Source of the DNA: Ehretia macrophylla | Lineage: Eukaryota; Streptophyta; Magnoliopsida; Boraginales; Ehretiaceae | Direction of reading: 5' to 3' | Assembly (NCBI GenBank): GCA_037974665.1 | Contig: CM075765.1 | Span: forward strand, 63,599,747-63,663,746 | DNA length: 64,000 nt | Part shown: positions 49,462-61,194 of the stretch, one piece after another | Position numbering within the stretch: the stretch's first letter is position 1 | How the letters are laid out: every line of letters begins with the position of its first letter | Notes under the pieces: generated by a model | Told to the model about the DNA's origin: nothing | What the model saw: the letters and a program-made list of their open reading frames with translations, nothing else | Databases searched by the model: none | Translations under genes and position numbers: made by a program

Positions 49462-50425
49462 TGTAATAATCTTATATCGGAATTTCACTCTCACAAGGGG
49501 TACTTCTTAAGTACAAAGGGTTTTCTTACTTAACAGACTAGTCTTTAGGGATGAGCTCTTCTTTTGGACTTAAATTGTTATATTATTGAGCTTATTTTGT
49601 TACATTGGTGCTTTCGTTGAGAGTGGCTTCCATAGCGGGTAGACTATAGGTTAGATTAAGGTGTGAGAAATGCCACACTGAATACTGATAAGTAGGTGCA
49701 GCGGTCAAAAAAAAAAAAAAAAAAGAAAGGGCTACCGTCGGGTTAGTGTCGATAGGCTAGCCCGACGTGGACGTCGGTTCTTAATTTAAAGGGGGTGGAA
49801 TGTAATGATCCCACATCAAAATCTCACTTTCACAAGGGGTGCTTCTTAAGTACAAGGAGTTCTCGCACTTAACAGACTAGTCTTTTGAGATGGGCTCTTC
49901 ATTTGAACTTAAGTTGTTACATTTTTGAGTTTATTTTGTTACATTGGAATGTAATGATCCCACATCAGAATCTCACTCTCACAAGGGGTGCTTCTTAAGT
50001 ACAAGGGGTTCTCTCACCTAACAGACTAGTCTTTTGGGATGAACTCTTTTTTTGGATTAAAGTTGTTACATTATTAAGCTTATTTTGTTATATTGGTACT
50101 TTTGTTGAGAGTAGCCTCCATAGCGGGTAGACTATAGGCTAGATTAAGGTGTGGTAAGTACTACACTGAAAACTGATAGGTGGGTGCAGTCGCAAAAAAA
50201 AAAAAAAAAAAAAAGGCTACCGTCGGGTCAGTGTCGATAGGCTAGCCCGATATAGACTTCGGCTCTTAATTTTAGGAGAGTAGAATATAATGATCTCACA
50301 TCAGAATCTCACTCTCACAAGGAGTGCTTCTTAAGTACAAGGGTTTTCTATCTAACAGACTAATCTTTTGAATGAACTCTTCTTTTAAACTTAAATTATT
50401 ACATTCTTAGATTTATTTTGTTACA
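49462..50425 (+). mobile_element. Tandem TRIM array: four LTRs, two interiors
   Basis: LTRs lie at 49462-49604, 49801-49943, 49950-50092 (143 bp each) and 50286-50425 (140 bp). The first three start TGTAAT, and the LTRs end TTACA or TTATA. The interiors (49605-49800 and 50093-50285) each begin TTGGTGCTTTCGTTGAGAG or a close variant, a PBS-like sequence. Both include a poly-A run and a GTGTCGATAGGCTAGCCCGA segment. Interior 1 ends in the purine tract AAAGGGGGTGGAA and interior 2 in the weaker TAGGAGAGTAGAA. LTRs 2 and 3 are separated only by TTGGAA. GATAT directly flanks the whole array on both sides (49457-49461 and 50426-50430). It has no coding capacity. LTR and interior lengths fit terminal-repeat retrotransposons in miniature. 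The tRNA matching the PBS was not identified. Confidence 0.88.
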
Positions 50426-50430
50426 GATAT

Positions 50431-53400
50431 CAGTACTATCACACACGGTGTTTTGGCTCTTAAGATGAACAGATGTACGATTACACCAGCAGAAGTAATT
50501 ACTGTGTCATTTCTATATCGACCTTTCTTAAAAATGAATAACAGTGGCATTGATCATAAAAGGGAGAAATGATCTGAGCCGTAGATATAAGGCACAAGTG
50601 AAAACTCCTTGAATTTGGACTTGCTGATTCAGGCCCAAATAAGTGACAGCACAGCAAAGTCGGCCTAATATTATCCAGTCTCATAGCACCAAAAAAGGTC
50701 AAAAAAAAAAAAAAAATACTTGTAAGCAAAGACACCATCGACGACGATAAATTAGGACACGTGTATACAACCCATTGGGTAACCGGCTTAATGGCAGCTG
50801 GTATACTTTGAGGTTAAGACAACCTCCTTATTGTCGCCAAAAGCGTTTTTTTTTTTTGGGTCAGGCCAATTTTAAAACGTTTATTTATTGTGGTCGAAAT
50901 TGCCGCCATAAAAGAAACCGCCCGCGTAAGTCGGTTGAGAACTTCATTATAACCTCCCTTCCAGCCCTATATCTCGATGATATCCCATGATTTCCGCATC
51001 GTGTCCCCTGTAATGCGGCAATCATAAATCCTTGTATCGCCTCGTCTCTTGCGATGAGCAGCAACCATAAATATATTTGCAGCAGCTTTTCAATCTTATA
51101 ATGTAAACCTTTTTCATGTTTTCTGAATCATGTCAGCTGCGTTTCATGGTGGTGCTATATTTAGACTCCAAAGTATTCTATTGGCTTTCGAGTTGTAAAA
51201 TTTTGCTTTGCTGCTGCTGCGCTACGAGGAGTTCGTGGCTCCAATTATACGGTGGTAGAAGATGATATTATGATTTGGTGGGTGTCTTCAAGTAGGCGGT
51301 GATAGAGAGAGCAAAAGTAGATAAATTTTGTAGACCCTGTTTATCTACAATTGAGGTGGTTCCATTTTCACCTCGCAATTTCCGAGAAGTTTTGGTTCTA
51401 GATTGAAGGTGGCGGTATGTGATGTGATGGTGTATTGTTGTAAATTTGGCAATTCTAACATGAATCGGGGCAGATGAGGATTCATTCAACTTCTGTTCCT
51501 CTGACCTTTGCCATGTCAGGTGCGCTTGCATGGCAGGTCCATATTTTCAATAAAACAACTAATTTTTTTGGGTTTTTGGGGGGAGAACATGCCCGGATCG
51601 GATTTTTATGCCGGTGTTCTCCCCCTATTGTGTGTGTTGTGTGTGCCTTTTGCTTTTATTTTCTTTCAGCTCCCAATATTGCGTGCAACAATGCAAGGAT
51701 GGCGATGGATCATCAACGTTCTGAAACGTTCCTTAACATCAGGTACACGCTTCGCCATAATTTCTCCGTTCAATTAATTCTTATTTGAGTTATATCAGCT
51801 GTTAGTACAAACGAATATTATCAATTCCTTTCCCCTTCCACCGCGTTTCTCGCTGGTAGTTGATTACGAAAAGGCGAAAGGATAACTCAGATCAAATCAA
51901 ATCAAATCAAGTTTTATCTCACGTGACAAAATTGTCGATTTTGTAGTTTTGTCACAAATTCTGTAGTGGGCAAACTTATGACGGTTGGGTCAGATCCAAA
52001 GAGAGAAAAGATAAAAGTCAGCAAAATGGAGACAAATAAACTAGAACATATACGAGTGTGTAAATTATGCAGTTCAGGAGAAATCTTCATGTATGTTTAT
52101 TGCTTTCGGAAAATTTCTGTTTAAATTTGTGCTTTTTTTTCTTTTTTCATCATTTTGTAAACTTTAGGATCGATTTCCCTACGATATTCTATGGCTTATC
52201 AGCAAAGCCTTGTGTTTCAATAGCGGGAGGAAGACAAAAACGACTGCGAATGCGTTATCTTTGCTTCTCTATCAAAAAGATCCTCTGAGAACTAAGGTTC
52301 TTTTCTGACAAAAAACTGGATTTTTCCGGGTGGTTTGCTTTCTACGGTGGCTCTGTTTTCCAAATTGAATTGGGTGCGTCCTGAATTCTTTATAACAAAA
52401 AGGACATTCCGTGAAAAGCTCATGCAATGCGCTATACCAGAGCTAATAATTCTAACATTTTAGGCCTTTGCTGGTCATCAGTGGAAGAGGAATTGCAAAT
52501 AACGAACTTCTTTCAGCTGTCTAATCTCCAGATTGTGTATATTCCATCAACAAGTCGAATACTGCATGGTATTTTGTGGCTTTCCTTATGAATTCATTTA
52601 ATTTCAGCTAGCTTTGACCAGGACAAACATCACCTGTCTGGTATGTTAAAAATGTTTTAAGTTTACTCATTCATTCATTATGCAAGTCGTTAATTTTTTG
52701 TCACGTGAAATCAAATGGTAAAGCCGATACATTTGGAAGGACCTGAGCTCCCTGGGAAAAAAATGCTTTAATTCTTTCAGACAGATTCTAGTTTTCTATC
52801 TATGTGGAGTTCAGAAGCTAAACATTTTGGGGATTGAAAATGTAGCAATTCATCTCTTCCTGCAAGGGTGCATCTATCAGACAAAAGTGGAAGTATTTAA
52901 CATGATTATAATCTTTATATATGCTTATTTTTGTTTGGAATGACTTTCAAGACTTAGTGCGAACTCTTGGAACAAGTTGCCTGCAGTATTCTCTAACTTA
53001 TTAGCAAAGCTTTGTATTGCATTAGTGGGAGGAAGACAAACACTAGTGAGAATGTTTTCTGTCATCTTCACTTCCCTATCAAAAAGATCTGTGTTTGCAA
53101 CATCGCCATTTATTTGTTATTTTTCGTTGGAATCAACTTTTTCGTGAAAGATGCTTGGATCTCTCCAGCTGGCTTGTGTTGTTGCTGGATCTATATTTCC
53201 AGTGGCAGAAATTGTGAGTCATCTTGAATTCCATATACGAAAGCTAGTCAGTAAATAAGGAATTCTAACATTTAATGCCTTTTGTTGATAATTGGAAAAT
53301 AGAAGGTTGCAACTAATGAATTTCTTTCAGCTGTGGAAATTTGGCGATGGTGTATATTTCCTCAATAAGTCGTATACTGCATGGTGTTCTCAGTAAGAAA

Positions 53401-54800
53401 TGTTTAATTTTATACCTGTCTGGTATTTTGATAGTGTTGGAATTTACTCAATGATCATGTGAGGCCTTAAATTCTAGTCACATGGGATGTTGATATTACG
53501 TTTGTGTGGATTTCAAACCCAATTCCCAGGAAAAAAGCACGGGATTATCTTATCCATCAAGTGACGAAGTGCTGCTACTCTTGCTGTATAACCTGTAGAG
53601 TGCATGAAAAACAGAGGTTGTTATTTTGAGTCTAGTTTTGTGATCGTATGTATTTCTGCTGATGAATGCATAAACATGTGGGTGTGATCTGTAAATCAGA
53701 GAACTTCTTGTAAAATTCTCGCATGTATTGAATTCTGGAGATGGAGAAGTCATTTTGCATCGTAGTTGAGCTTACGTTCGATGTGAGCAGATGTTTCAGA
53801 AGGAAAGCTTGGAGGAAGCAGGTTGGTCAAGAAAATCAAAGCCAAGTGATAGATAATCTCAGCTAGGCGAATCGATTATGGATTTTCTTATATGCATTCT
53901 TGATGATTGGAGGAAAAATATAGCTTCCCCTAAGCAATGTGACAGGTTCTTATTTTTGCCAGTGCTCCCGTCTCTGGTAATATCTCGATTACATCCTCTG
54001 TCTTGCCTTTGGACGGTCTCTAAGATATGAGAGCTACATCAGCCAGTGAGTGTTCCTTGTGTTTAAAATCATAATCATTATTTTATACTCTTCTCTTGGA
54101 CATTTCACACGAAATGTTAATTTCCTTACCATTCTAGAGAAAATATGCATACTGCACTATACAATTCTTTTTGTTCTTTCTTCTGTTCCATGTATAATAA
54201 GCATCAACAAATAGAAATTGCTGCACTAAACATGCTGATTTGTATCTGATGCAATTAGTTTTCATCTACCTTCTTATTTTACCTTTTTACATCAGAAATG
54301 TCAAATTTCTTGTATCTATGATACTAAATGGTCACTTAAATTAGCCAATTATTGTCAGACACAACTTATCAGATGCATTTTTGTTCAGGCTCTGCTCCAA
54401 ACTCCCTCTTGAAGAAAAACCGCACTTCATTTGTTGTTCTTTAAAATGGAAATTATAGTACCAGTTTGTCTGATGTTTGTGTTTTTATGTGATAAAGCAG
54501 TAATTAGCAGAACACAGTTTTCGTAGTTCCTTGCATCCCAGGAATTTCTCCTTCCACTTCAATCCTCCCATCCTCCTGGCCTCCCGAACCCAAAAACACA
54601 GGGGTGCTCGGTCAAACATGCAATATGTATATGTTTATATATCTGTTTTGGAAGTTGCTCTATCTAATCAAGGCCTTGTTGCAAATTTCACTGATAGAGA
54701 TTTTGTCACAGAGGGCTTTTAAAATACGACAAGTCTTATTGGCTGTGTTTTAGCTAACTCATGGGATTATGAATTCCAGTGGAGAAGAGGAAGTAGATTG
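50431..54800. other. Non-coding or unresolved region with a diverged tandem duplication
   Basis: The base composition is less AT-rich than other spacers. I found no chain of exons giving a recognisable protein on either strand. Segment 52183-52765 is repeated in diverged form at 52984-53540. Exon-like pieces with good splice signals occur (for example TTTCAG at about 51669 and CAG|GTACAC near 51742) but do not join into a clear product. The region could encode a long non-coding RNA or hold an old pseudogene. Confidence 0.4.
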
Positions 54801-54849
54801 TGGCCCTATACTTCCTAAGTTTTCATGCATTTTCAAATCTGAAGCATTT

Positions 54850-55850
54850 TATTTGATAAAATCTTTGATGTTCAATGCCCTCAATGCAACATTGAGACTA
54901 TAGCAGAGCTCCTGCACACAGAAAGTCCCTGATGTTGCTTTTGGTTGAGCACTTCCTTCACATTTGGCAATTAGCTTGAAGATCCTTAATAGTCTTCTCT
55001 TTTCATGCTTGGTATCCGACTAATAACAAATCCAGCAAACAGAGGTTTGTCCATGAAATTCCTGAACCAGCCTAGCCAATTCTTCATTCCATCTTAGAGA
55101 ACCTCTTTAAATGTCCAACAGCATAGTGCATTGCTGTCCTGATCCTTGATGTTAAGACAACTTGACAAGTTGCGGATTATGTTTTCATTCATCTCATTGC
55201 ATAAAGACATATCTGAGTTGCTTTTGTAACCCATTTGTGAAGGAAGTCGGTTGGCAACTTCTGAAGACAAAGAACCAGGCAGTAAAAGCATTTTGGAGTC
55301 TTATATCTGAAGCATATCAATTGCTCTACTAAGCATGAGTTCTGATAAATTACTCTTCTCTCTATTTCTGGGCTTACCGAAGCTCTTTGTCTTTTATTGT
55401 AGCAGAGAACATAATGTGCTGCATAGCTCTTAGAGCATTGATTATCGTAGAACCTCGGAAGAAAATTCTTGATATAATCTGACAGGAGCTCTTGATGAGA
55501 ACAAATTTTCCCTTTGTTCGTCCGGTTTTGGTTAAAGCATTAACAATTAGGAGGGAACGCAAGCAGTGAAGGTTGAACTGGAAAAAGAAACTCTTCATCA
55601 CAAGTGATTTCCAACTACCCTCTCAGAGAAATACAGTTTCTTTGCCCCATAAAGCTTGCTGTACAAGAAGTCTCGTGTTGAAAGGTTTGACAGGTTCAAA
55701 GATTCGCTTGAGTAAATGCACTCATCTACAAGTTGGCGAAGGTTTGGGTTCTCCAGAGCCGCAACAACTCTTTCTTTTATCATTTAGCTGCTTATTTATT
55801 GCTGACAAGAGTCTCCTATTAGTTAGGAGAACTAAAGAGAGGAGGAGCTG
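54850..55850 (-). pseudogene. Decayed coding remnant, family not recognised
   Basis: Read on the - strand, successive stretches look protein-like but switch frame and carry stops: about 55795-55610 (ENPNLRQLVDECIYSSESL within it), 55590-55375, 55360-55097 (LLPGSLSSEVANRLPSQMGY within it) and about 55020-54860 (KRRLLRIFKLIAKCEGSAQP within it). Composition (Leu/Ser/Glu/Lys) and length of each piece exceed what the AT-rich spacers give. I cannot assign a family, and it may instead be a multi-exon gene whose introns I could not place. Confidence 0.35.
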
Positions 55851-56082
55851 AATTAGACCGTGATGATTCCTCCCTAATATTCATATATTTCTACATCATA
55901 CTGTTGGGTGCCCCAAAGTTGAATCGACCAAAAGAAGCGAAGAAGGGAAATCTTTGTAAAGGCTGCAAGTGCGTTCGCCTTCGAATTGAGAAAGGGAGCT
56001 TGCTGCCACTGGGACAATGGTAAACTAAGAATATGCCAGAATGACCTCGTCTTGTCCAACAGTGATTAAGCATTTCATTTTT

Positions 56083-56232
56083 TCAATAGCAAAATCGAAT
56101 CAAAGGTATTGAACTGAAGTGCCAGATCATTGCATCCTTCTCTCGAGCCGCCCTGTGGACCGATTGCGTAAAAACACGACCATTTGCTTTAATGGTCGAT
56201 CGGAGGATCCTCCATACGTCTCTCATCGACAT
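56083..56232 (-). CDS. Small open frame with presequence-like N-terminus, doubtful
   Basis: A 49-codon frame starts at the ATG at 56232-56230 and stops at 56085-56083. It begins MSMRDVWRILRSTIKANGR. The Arg-rich, amphipathic, nearly acid-free start resembles a mitochondrial presequence, and the local GC content is high, like a first exon. No downstream exon could be attached. It may be the 5' end of the decayed - strand gene at 54850-55850, or chance. Confidence 0.22.
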   Translation of the reverse strand: MSMRDVWRILRSTIKANGRVFTQSVHRAAREKDAMIWHFSSIPLIRFCY

Positions 56233-56399
56233 TTGCGGCAGTAGTGACGAAGCCTTTTGTTTGGTTCAGAGAGTAGATTAAATTAGTTTTAGTCCCTTTC
56301 CTCGTTCACGGGCTATCAAATCGAGTTCATTCAAGATCACTAATCTCTGGAGCGATGACTGTCGCCATGCTGCAGTGCTGCATGGTAGGTGTGAAAGTT

Positions 56400-57620
56400 A
56401 TCCTAAAAATCAAAGAAATAATTACAAACAAAGAAGAATTGATAGAATAAACTCGAAAAGTCACACACTGTGTTTTAAACTTGACAAGTCATATACTGTA
56501 CTCTTCGAATAATGATTATGAAATATAGAAAATTAATCATCATCTCATGGACACGGCTTCAGACACATGCACTACACATTGCTCACACATCTGAAATTCT
56601 AAGAGTTTATTTGTTTGATAGACAAGCATTGCATATGAACCAATTTACACAAAATGTTAACTTGTGCATATAAGCCATAAATTGTGATAAGTGATTGGCA
56701 CGCCCCAGAGCTAGAGACTCAAGCAAATGTGAATTTAGGAGTAGTTCAATGGGGTTTGAAAGTACACAATTTTATACTTGTATATAAATAAAATTTTCAA
56801 TGTAAGTTAAATTAATTTTTTAATTTAAAAATACTTTTTAAATATACAAACTTTTAAAAAATACAATTCTAACTTATTCTTTAATAGTTTCACTTTTCAG
56901 ATAATGTAAGTTGTAGTCGCACTCCGTCCTTGAACCCAAGTCAGTGGGAAACACTATAGTCATAGATTTAAGTTATAGAATTATTGCCTAAGACCTCAAA
57001 TTAGCTAACCGAAATTATTAATTAAACTCGCAACTCTAACTCATAAACTATTTGTCTTGCACTAACATGAGACCTCAAAATGGTAGCATGATGCTATTAG
57101 TGTGATACCCAACAACATAGCATGTTCGGACCTCTTTGGTAGCTAGCTTTTTAACCCTAGAACTTTAGTAGTTAACCTCTAATACCAAGTAATCATGATA
57201 TACTAAAATTTGAAGCTAGTAATAATGTGTATTTAATTAAGTTGATATGTTTAACATGACACATTTCTTTAGACAAAACATATAAAAAGTAGCAGAAAAT
57301 ATGTAAAAACACTTATGTAAATTGAACCAATAGCGTGTGAAAAGTCACAATCTTGTTTGTGACGTAATTTGTGATTTTGTGATATTTTTACAAGAATTAT
57401 AATATTGCACATTTTAAAAATCAATCTCAAAACCTCTCATATCGAAAGCAAAAATCATATACCAATAAACCATAACTAACAACCGCTAGACTCAGTAGCG
57501 ATAAGATCTTCTGATCTGGTCATGGATGTCCAACCACTGTAGAAGTTTAAATGTTTCAGCAATCATTTTGACTTTTTCCCTTGCTTCTTCTTTGTAACTT
57601 CATCAATATAGTGAAGACTC
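56400..57620. other. AT-rich spacer
   Basis: Nothing recognisable was found on either strand. Confidence 0.5.
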
Positions 57621-57623
57621 ACT

Positions 57624-57865
57624 GGCTCTATAGAACGCTATAAGGCTCGGTTGGTGGTTAAAGGTTTCACTCAAGAATATGGTATTGACTATGAGAAAAT
57701 GTTTGCTCCAATTGCACATCTTACCTCTATTCAGACATTAGTTGCCGTTACCGCCATCAGACAGTGAAAATTGTTTTAAATTGATGTTAAAAATGCTTTT
57801 CTTAATGGTGACCGACATAAGAAGTTTTCATGAAACCTCCTCTAGGTTAGGCTCTTCATAGACTA
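57624..57865 (+). pseudogene. Broken Ty1/Copia reverse-transcriptase fragment
   Basis: Translation shows RYKARLVVKGFTQEYGIDY and then the DVKNAFLNGD block of Copia reverse transcriptase. It is interrupted by at least two stops between these blocks and a frame change after the second. Only about 80 codons remain and no LTRs were seen nearby, so it is an old isolated remnant. It is not the same copy as the element at the right edge of the window. Confidence 0.85.
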
Positions 57866-59260
57866 ATTAGACTCCATCAAGTACGTTGCTCCACCCAAAA
57901 TTGACAATCCAATTGAGTTTCGGTCGGGTCCGGACCATTTTCGGGTTATGCATAAGTTGTTTTAGATTTATTTATGAGAAAAAGGAAAACACATTAAATC
58001 AAATCTTTTTATTGTTCTACAATATGATAGCAAAGATTTCCATAAATTGCTAACATATTCCTAAAAATAGTACTTTTTCATTCAAAGAAACTATATAATT
58101 AGTTAATTAACACAATCTAAGTCAACAGATATTTTTACAATAAAACTAAACGGAAAATTTTAATCCTAGATTTCCTATTTTCATTAAAAGAAATATCATT
58201 AAGACATCACATGCAAAATTTAAATGCTATCTTTTTTCTTTTTTTTATTTTTTTGATTTAGAAGAGGCTTAAGGTCGTTCAACGTAATCTGCGAGACTCG
58301 AGTTCGTAACTTCTCGCATACATAACAAAACAAGTTATATACCATTGGACCAAAGCCTTAATGATAAATACTATCTTTTTCAAGAGGTGAATTGAGGATC
58401 TTATCTTTCTCTTTCAAATGTTAAGTTATTTGTAGTGCTGAGTTTACTTGGAGATTACATGAATGAGGAATACAAAATATTAATAGCCAACATGATACTT
58501 AGATAAGAGTCATATGTGGTAACTGAGATGTCGTGACATCGTGGAAGTTGATACGTTAAGTCAATTTCTTGCAAATTTATCAATTCATATATGGTGACTT
58601 TGTCAATTAACTCAATTCATGAGATTCTGATAGAATATCTATAAATATTTACCAAGTGAAATTATATATATAAAGCCATGGCTAAATTCATGTTTTATTA
58701 CACTATGTTGCCCTTTACAAACCCAACCCTAATGCGAAGACATGCCTATTCTTTTACTTAAAAATCTCTTTGATCTCCATTTTTCAAATTGGTAATGCAA
58801 TTGTTCCAATTAAATTGCTATTTTATAAAGGAAATATCAAGCTTACCTTCTTTGAAGTTGGTTATTGTGGCATGTTCCAATATTCCAAAAGTTAAGACTT
58901 AAACACTACCTTTGTTTTTGTCAACATAGAAAAAAAGGAAATAGAAAAAAAAAATTAAACTCTTGTTATATCGAAATATAAGGACTAAACTAACAATGAG
59001 GATCCTAAAATATTCTCCCGGAGACTTAATTACTAAACAAACCTCATAATTTATTTTTCTATTTTTTTTGGGTTAAGACTATTAATCTTATGGTCTAATG
59101 GCGTACCATAACGCATACTCCAAATTCTTCAATCCACGTTTATTTTTCTCAAGGGCAAAGAGCCATCAACCAACTAGCCATCGAGGTTTTCTTTCTCCAC
59201 AAGCCAATGCTCCTTTGCTTTGTTTTCTTGCAAAGCAAGTTGGTTCTAAACATCAGGTCC
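57866..59260. other. AT-rich spacer
   Basis: No gene is visible. A stretch near 58255-58370 with ACTCGAGTTCGTAACTTC and ATTGGACCAAAGCC looks faintly like the body of a tRNA-derived SINE, but the A and B boxes are not convincing. Confidence 0.4.
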
Positions 59261-59270
59261 TTATATAACT
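59261..59270 (+). promoter_or_regulatory. TATA box of the 87-residue protein gene
   Basis: TTATATAACT lies about 250 bp upstream of the start codon. The leader between them contains CAG|GTATTT at 59360/59361 and possible acceptors at TTTATAG (59460) and GCCTAG (59498), so a 5' UTR intron is possible. Confidence 0.45.
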
Positions 59271-59516
59271 CCTTCAAACCCTTCTTGCTCTCCACAATAC
59301 TCATATTTTACTTTCTTTGCAGCTTTACACGCTCTTCTTCACCCCTGTTCAATTATTCAGGTATTTATACAAAACCTTAATTTCTCCACTAGTATTGTTC
59401 TTTAAGGAAGTCTTTAATTTCCACTTTTGAATGTTATTTATCTATTAATGTTGTTTATAGTTACGTTGCTAAGATTTTCAACAACGGTGTTGCCTAGCTT
59501 TCTGCTTTTACAAACA

Positions 59517-60192
59517 ATGGCTGCTGAAGATATCCATATAGAAATTGCACCACCATCAGCAGTGACGACTTGTAGAAAGAAGAAGACAGAGAATGGAAGC
59601 TTTGTAGAGAACTTAAAGGATCACTTTCAAGAATTTATCCACACACCAATGGATGAACACAAAGCTTGCTTCAAACAGACCCTGCAGAAGGTAAACTTAC
59701 CTCGTTAATTACTAAAAGGGTGAAGAGCAAAAGATTCGTGTGATTTACTGAAATTGCATCATCGGCGTAATAATTTAATAATATAACAAAAGAAATCCTC
59801 TATTTTTAGATACGCGAAGTGAACTACATTCATATAAATAATAGCGTTTATACCTCTCTAGCACTTGATTTTATATTCAATTTTGGCAAAACACAGTTTT
59901 ATTTTACACTTTATCCATGACTAGGATTTAGTTAATATATTTGTTGGTTAATAAATATAAGTAGCTACTTTAGCTATACCATTTTTTTTAAAATAAAATT
60001 TACTTTGTTATTATTAATCTCCTCGATAACGTTATTAGGAGATCCAAATCCGTGTAGTTATGCGGATACTGGCTAATGACTTTGAGATTATGTTGGATGC
60101 AGATAATTGATAAATTCACAGAAAAGACTTCCTCCTCCCCTAAAGAAGGAGAAAATCCAGTGGCACCACTTCAAACGGCTCCAAAGAACTAG
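59517..60192 (+). CDS. Small plant protein of unknown function, 87 residues
   Basis: Exon 1 is 59517-59690 and exon 2 is 60103-60192, joined in phase 0 across GTAAAC...GCAG. The product starts MAAEDIHIEI, has a basic stretch CRKKK (19-23), then a likely amphipathic helix with NLKDHFQEFIHTPMDEHKAC (32-51), followed by FKQTLQKIIDKF and a Ser/Pro/Lys-rich tail. It has no signal peptide, membrane segment or known catalytic motif. I believe it belongs to a small plant-only family carrying the HF.EFI.TPM..HK..F pattern, but cannot name it. The upstream ATG at 59427 in the same frame would add a hydrophobic extension absent from my picture of the family, so the ATG at 59517 is preferred. It converges with the AP-3 sigma gene. 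Confidence 0.7.
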
Positions 60193-60899
60193 AAATTTCT
60201 TCACAAATCATGCTTTTGTCAAAAAATGGAGAGGTGCATACGACATAGTTTAATAAGTAGCTGCTTGTAGCCTTACTGTTAATTTCTAGAACTTTAGTGG
60301 AAATTTTTAGCTTTATGCTGAGATTTCAGATTAACATGTAGATTTATTCGTATTTCAATGAACCTGACATGGTTATTGAATATTGATATAGATATGGGTT
60401 TAATTTTATACGAATGTTATTTCTTTCTACTGCAAAAAATTGGATCTTGGATGTTAAGAAATGCAAATAATTTCATTCATTTTTGCAATTACTTTTGTTT
60501 TCGAAGGGGCACAAATCTAAGACATGTATATTGAAATTTGACATTGTAACCGTTAAAGCTCCTAGTTCATGTAAATTTGACAGAATATGCTAATTCTATG
60601 CAACTTTTATTTTACAAAGACGCTACAGTAAGGCTTATACGATAACTCTTGCTCGCTAAAACAAATTGACAAGAGGGAAAAGAATAAAGGAGAAGGGAAA
60701 GGTGAGGTGCAGTGTATCAAGCAGATAAACTAACTTCAATTTGAACCCCAACCAAAGAATGGATATATATATTACCTATAAGACAGGGACTAGCCGTTGT
60801 ATCTGTTACGTAGCAACTGTTCTTTATCTATCTTCCGTTAACCGGTAGCTCTGCAAAGGCAACATCATTGTGGTAATTAACATCACCTTAACGGACAAG
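60193..60899. other. Convergent 3' flanks of two genes
   Basis: This interval lies between the stop of the 87-residue gene and the stop of AP-3 sigma and probably contains both 3' UTRs. No other gene is visible. AATAAA on the - strand near 60606-60612 is a possible AP-3 sigma poly(A) signal. Confidence 0.45.
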
Positions 60900-61188
60900 C
60901 TATTTACCCCGCCAAGAGGAAACAGTTCTTGAAATCAGTGTTTTAGAACTTGAGTCCATCTCTAACCTGCACCAGATGAATAAATGCCATCACTTAAAGC
61001 CAATGTAAATCTGACAACATGACATGGAGAAATCCTCTAAGAAGATGTAGTTTGTGTGTGTGTATGTATATATATATATGCAGAGAGAGAGATCACTTTG
61101 TAATTTCTTCAACAGTCTTCATTATTTCTGCACAATTTGTTTCAAGCACTTGACCTCCAAAGATGATCTCATCTAAGAGGGTCTGCAT
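60900..61188 (-). CDS. AP3S: AP-3 adaptor complex sigma subunit, last two exons (partial)
   Basis: On the - strand the penultimate visible exon is 61188-61097, preceded by CTGCAG (61194-61189) and followed by GTGATC. The last exon is 60966-60900, preceded by GGTGCAG and ending in TAG. Joined, they encode 51 residues beginning MQTLLDEIIFGGQVLETN and ending TVSSWRGK. The LDEI.FGGQVLET motif and the following VEEITKLE are diagnostic of the C-terminus of the clathrin-adaptor small chain of AP-3, a vacuolar-sorting coat at the trans-Golgi/endosome. The full protein has about 165 residues, so the N-terminal two thirds lie upstream. No further exon is visible between 61195 and 62392, and a Copia element occupies the window from there on, so the missing exons should lie beyond position 64000. 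The intron phase matches on both sides (AA|G). Confidence 0.85.
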
Positions 61189-61194
61189 CTGCAG

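Noticed and set aside
57624..57865. Endogenous virus fragment
   Set aside because: The conserved blocks match Ty1/Copia-type reverse transcriptase of LTR retrotransposons, and no viral coat or movement genes are nearby.
58255..58370. Possible SINE
   Set aside because: ACTCGAGTTCG is only weakly like a B box, and no A box, target duplication or 3' tail was found.
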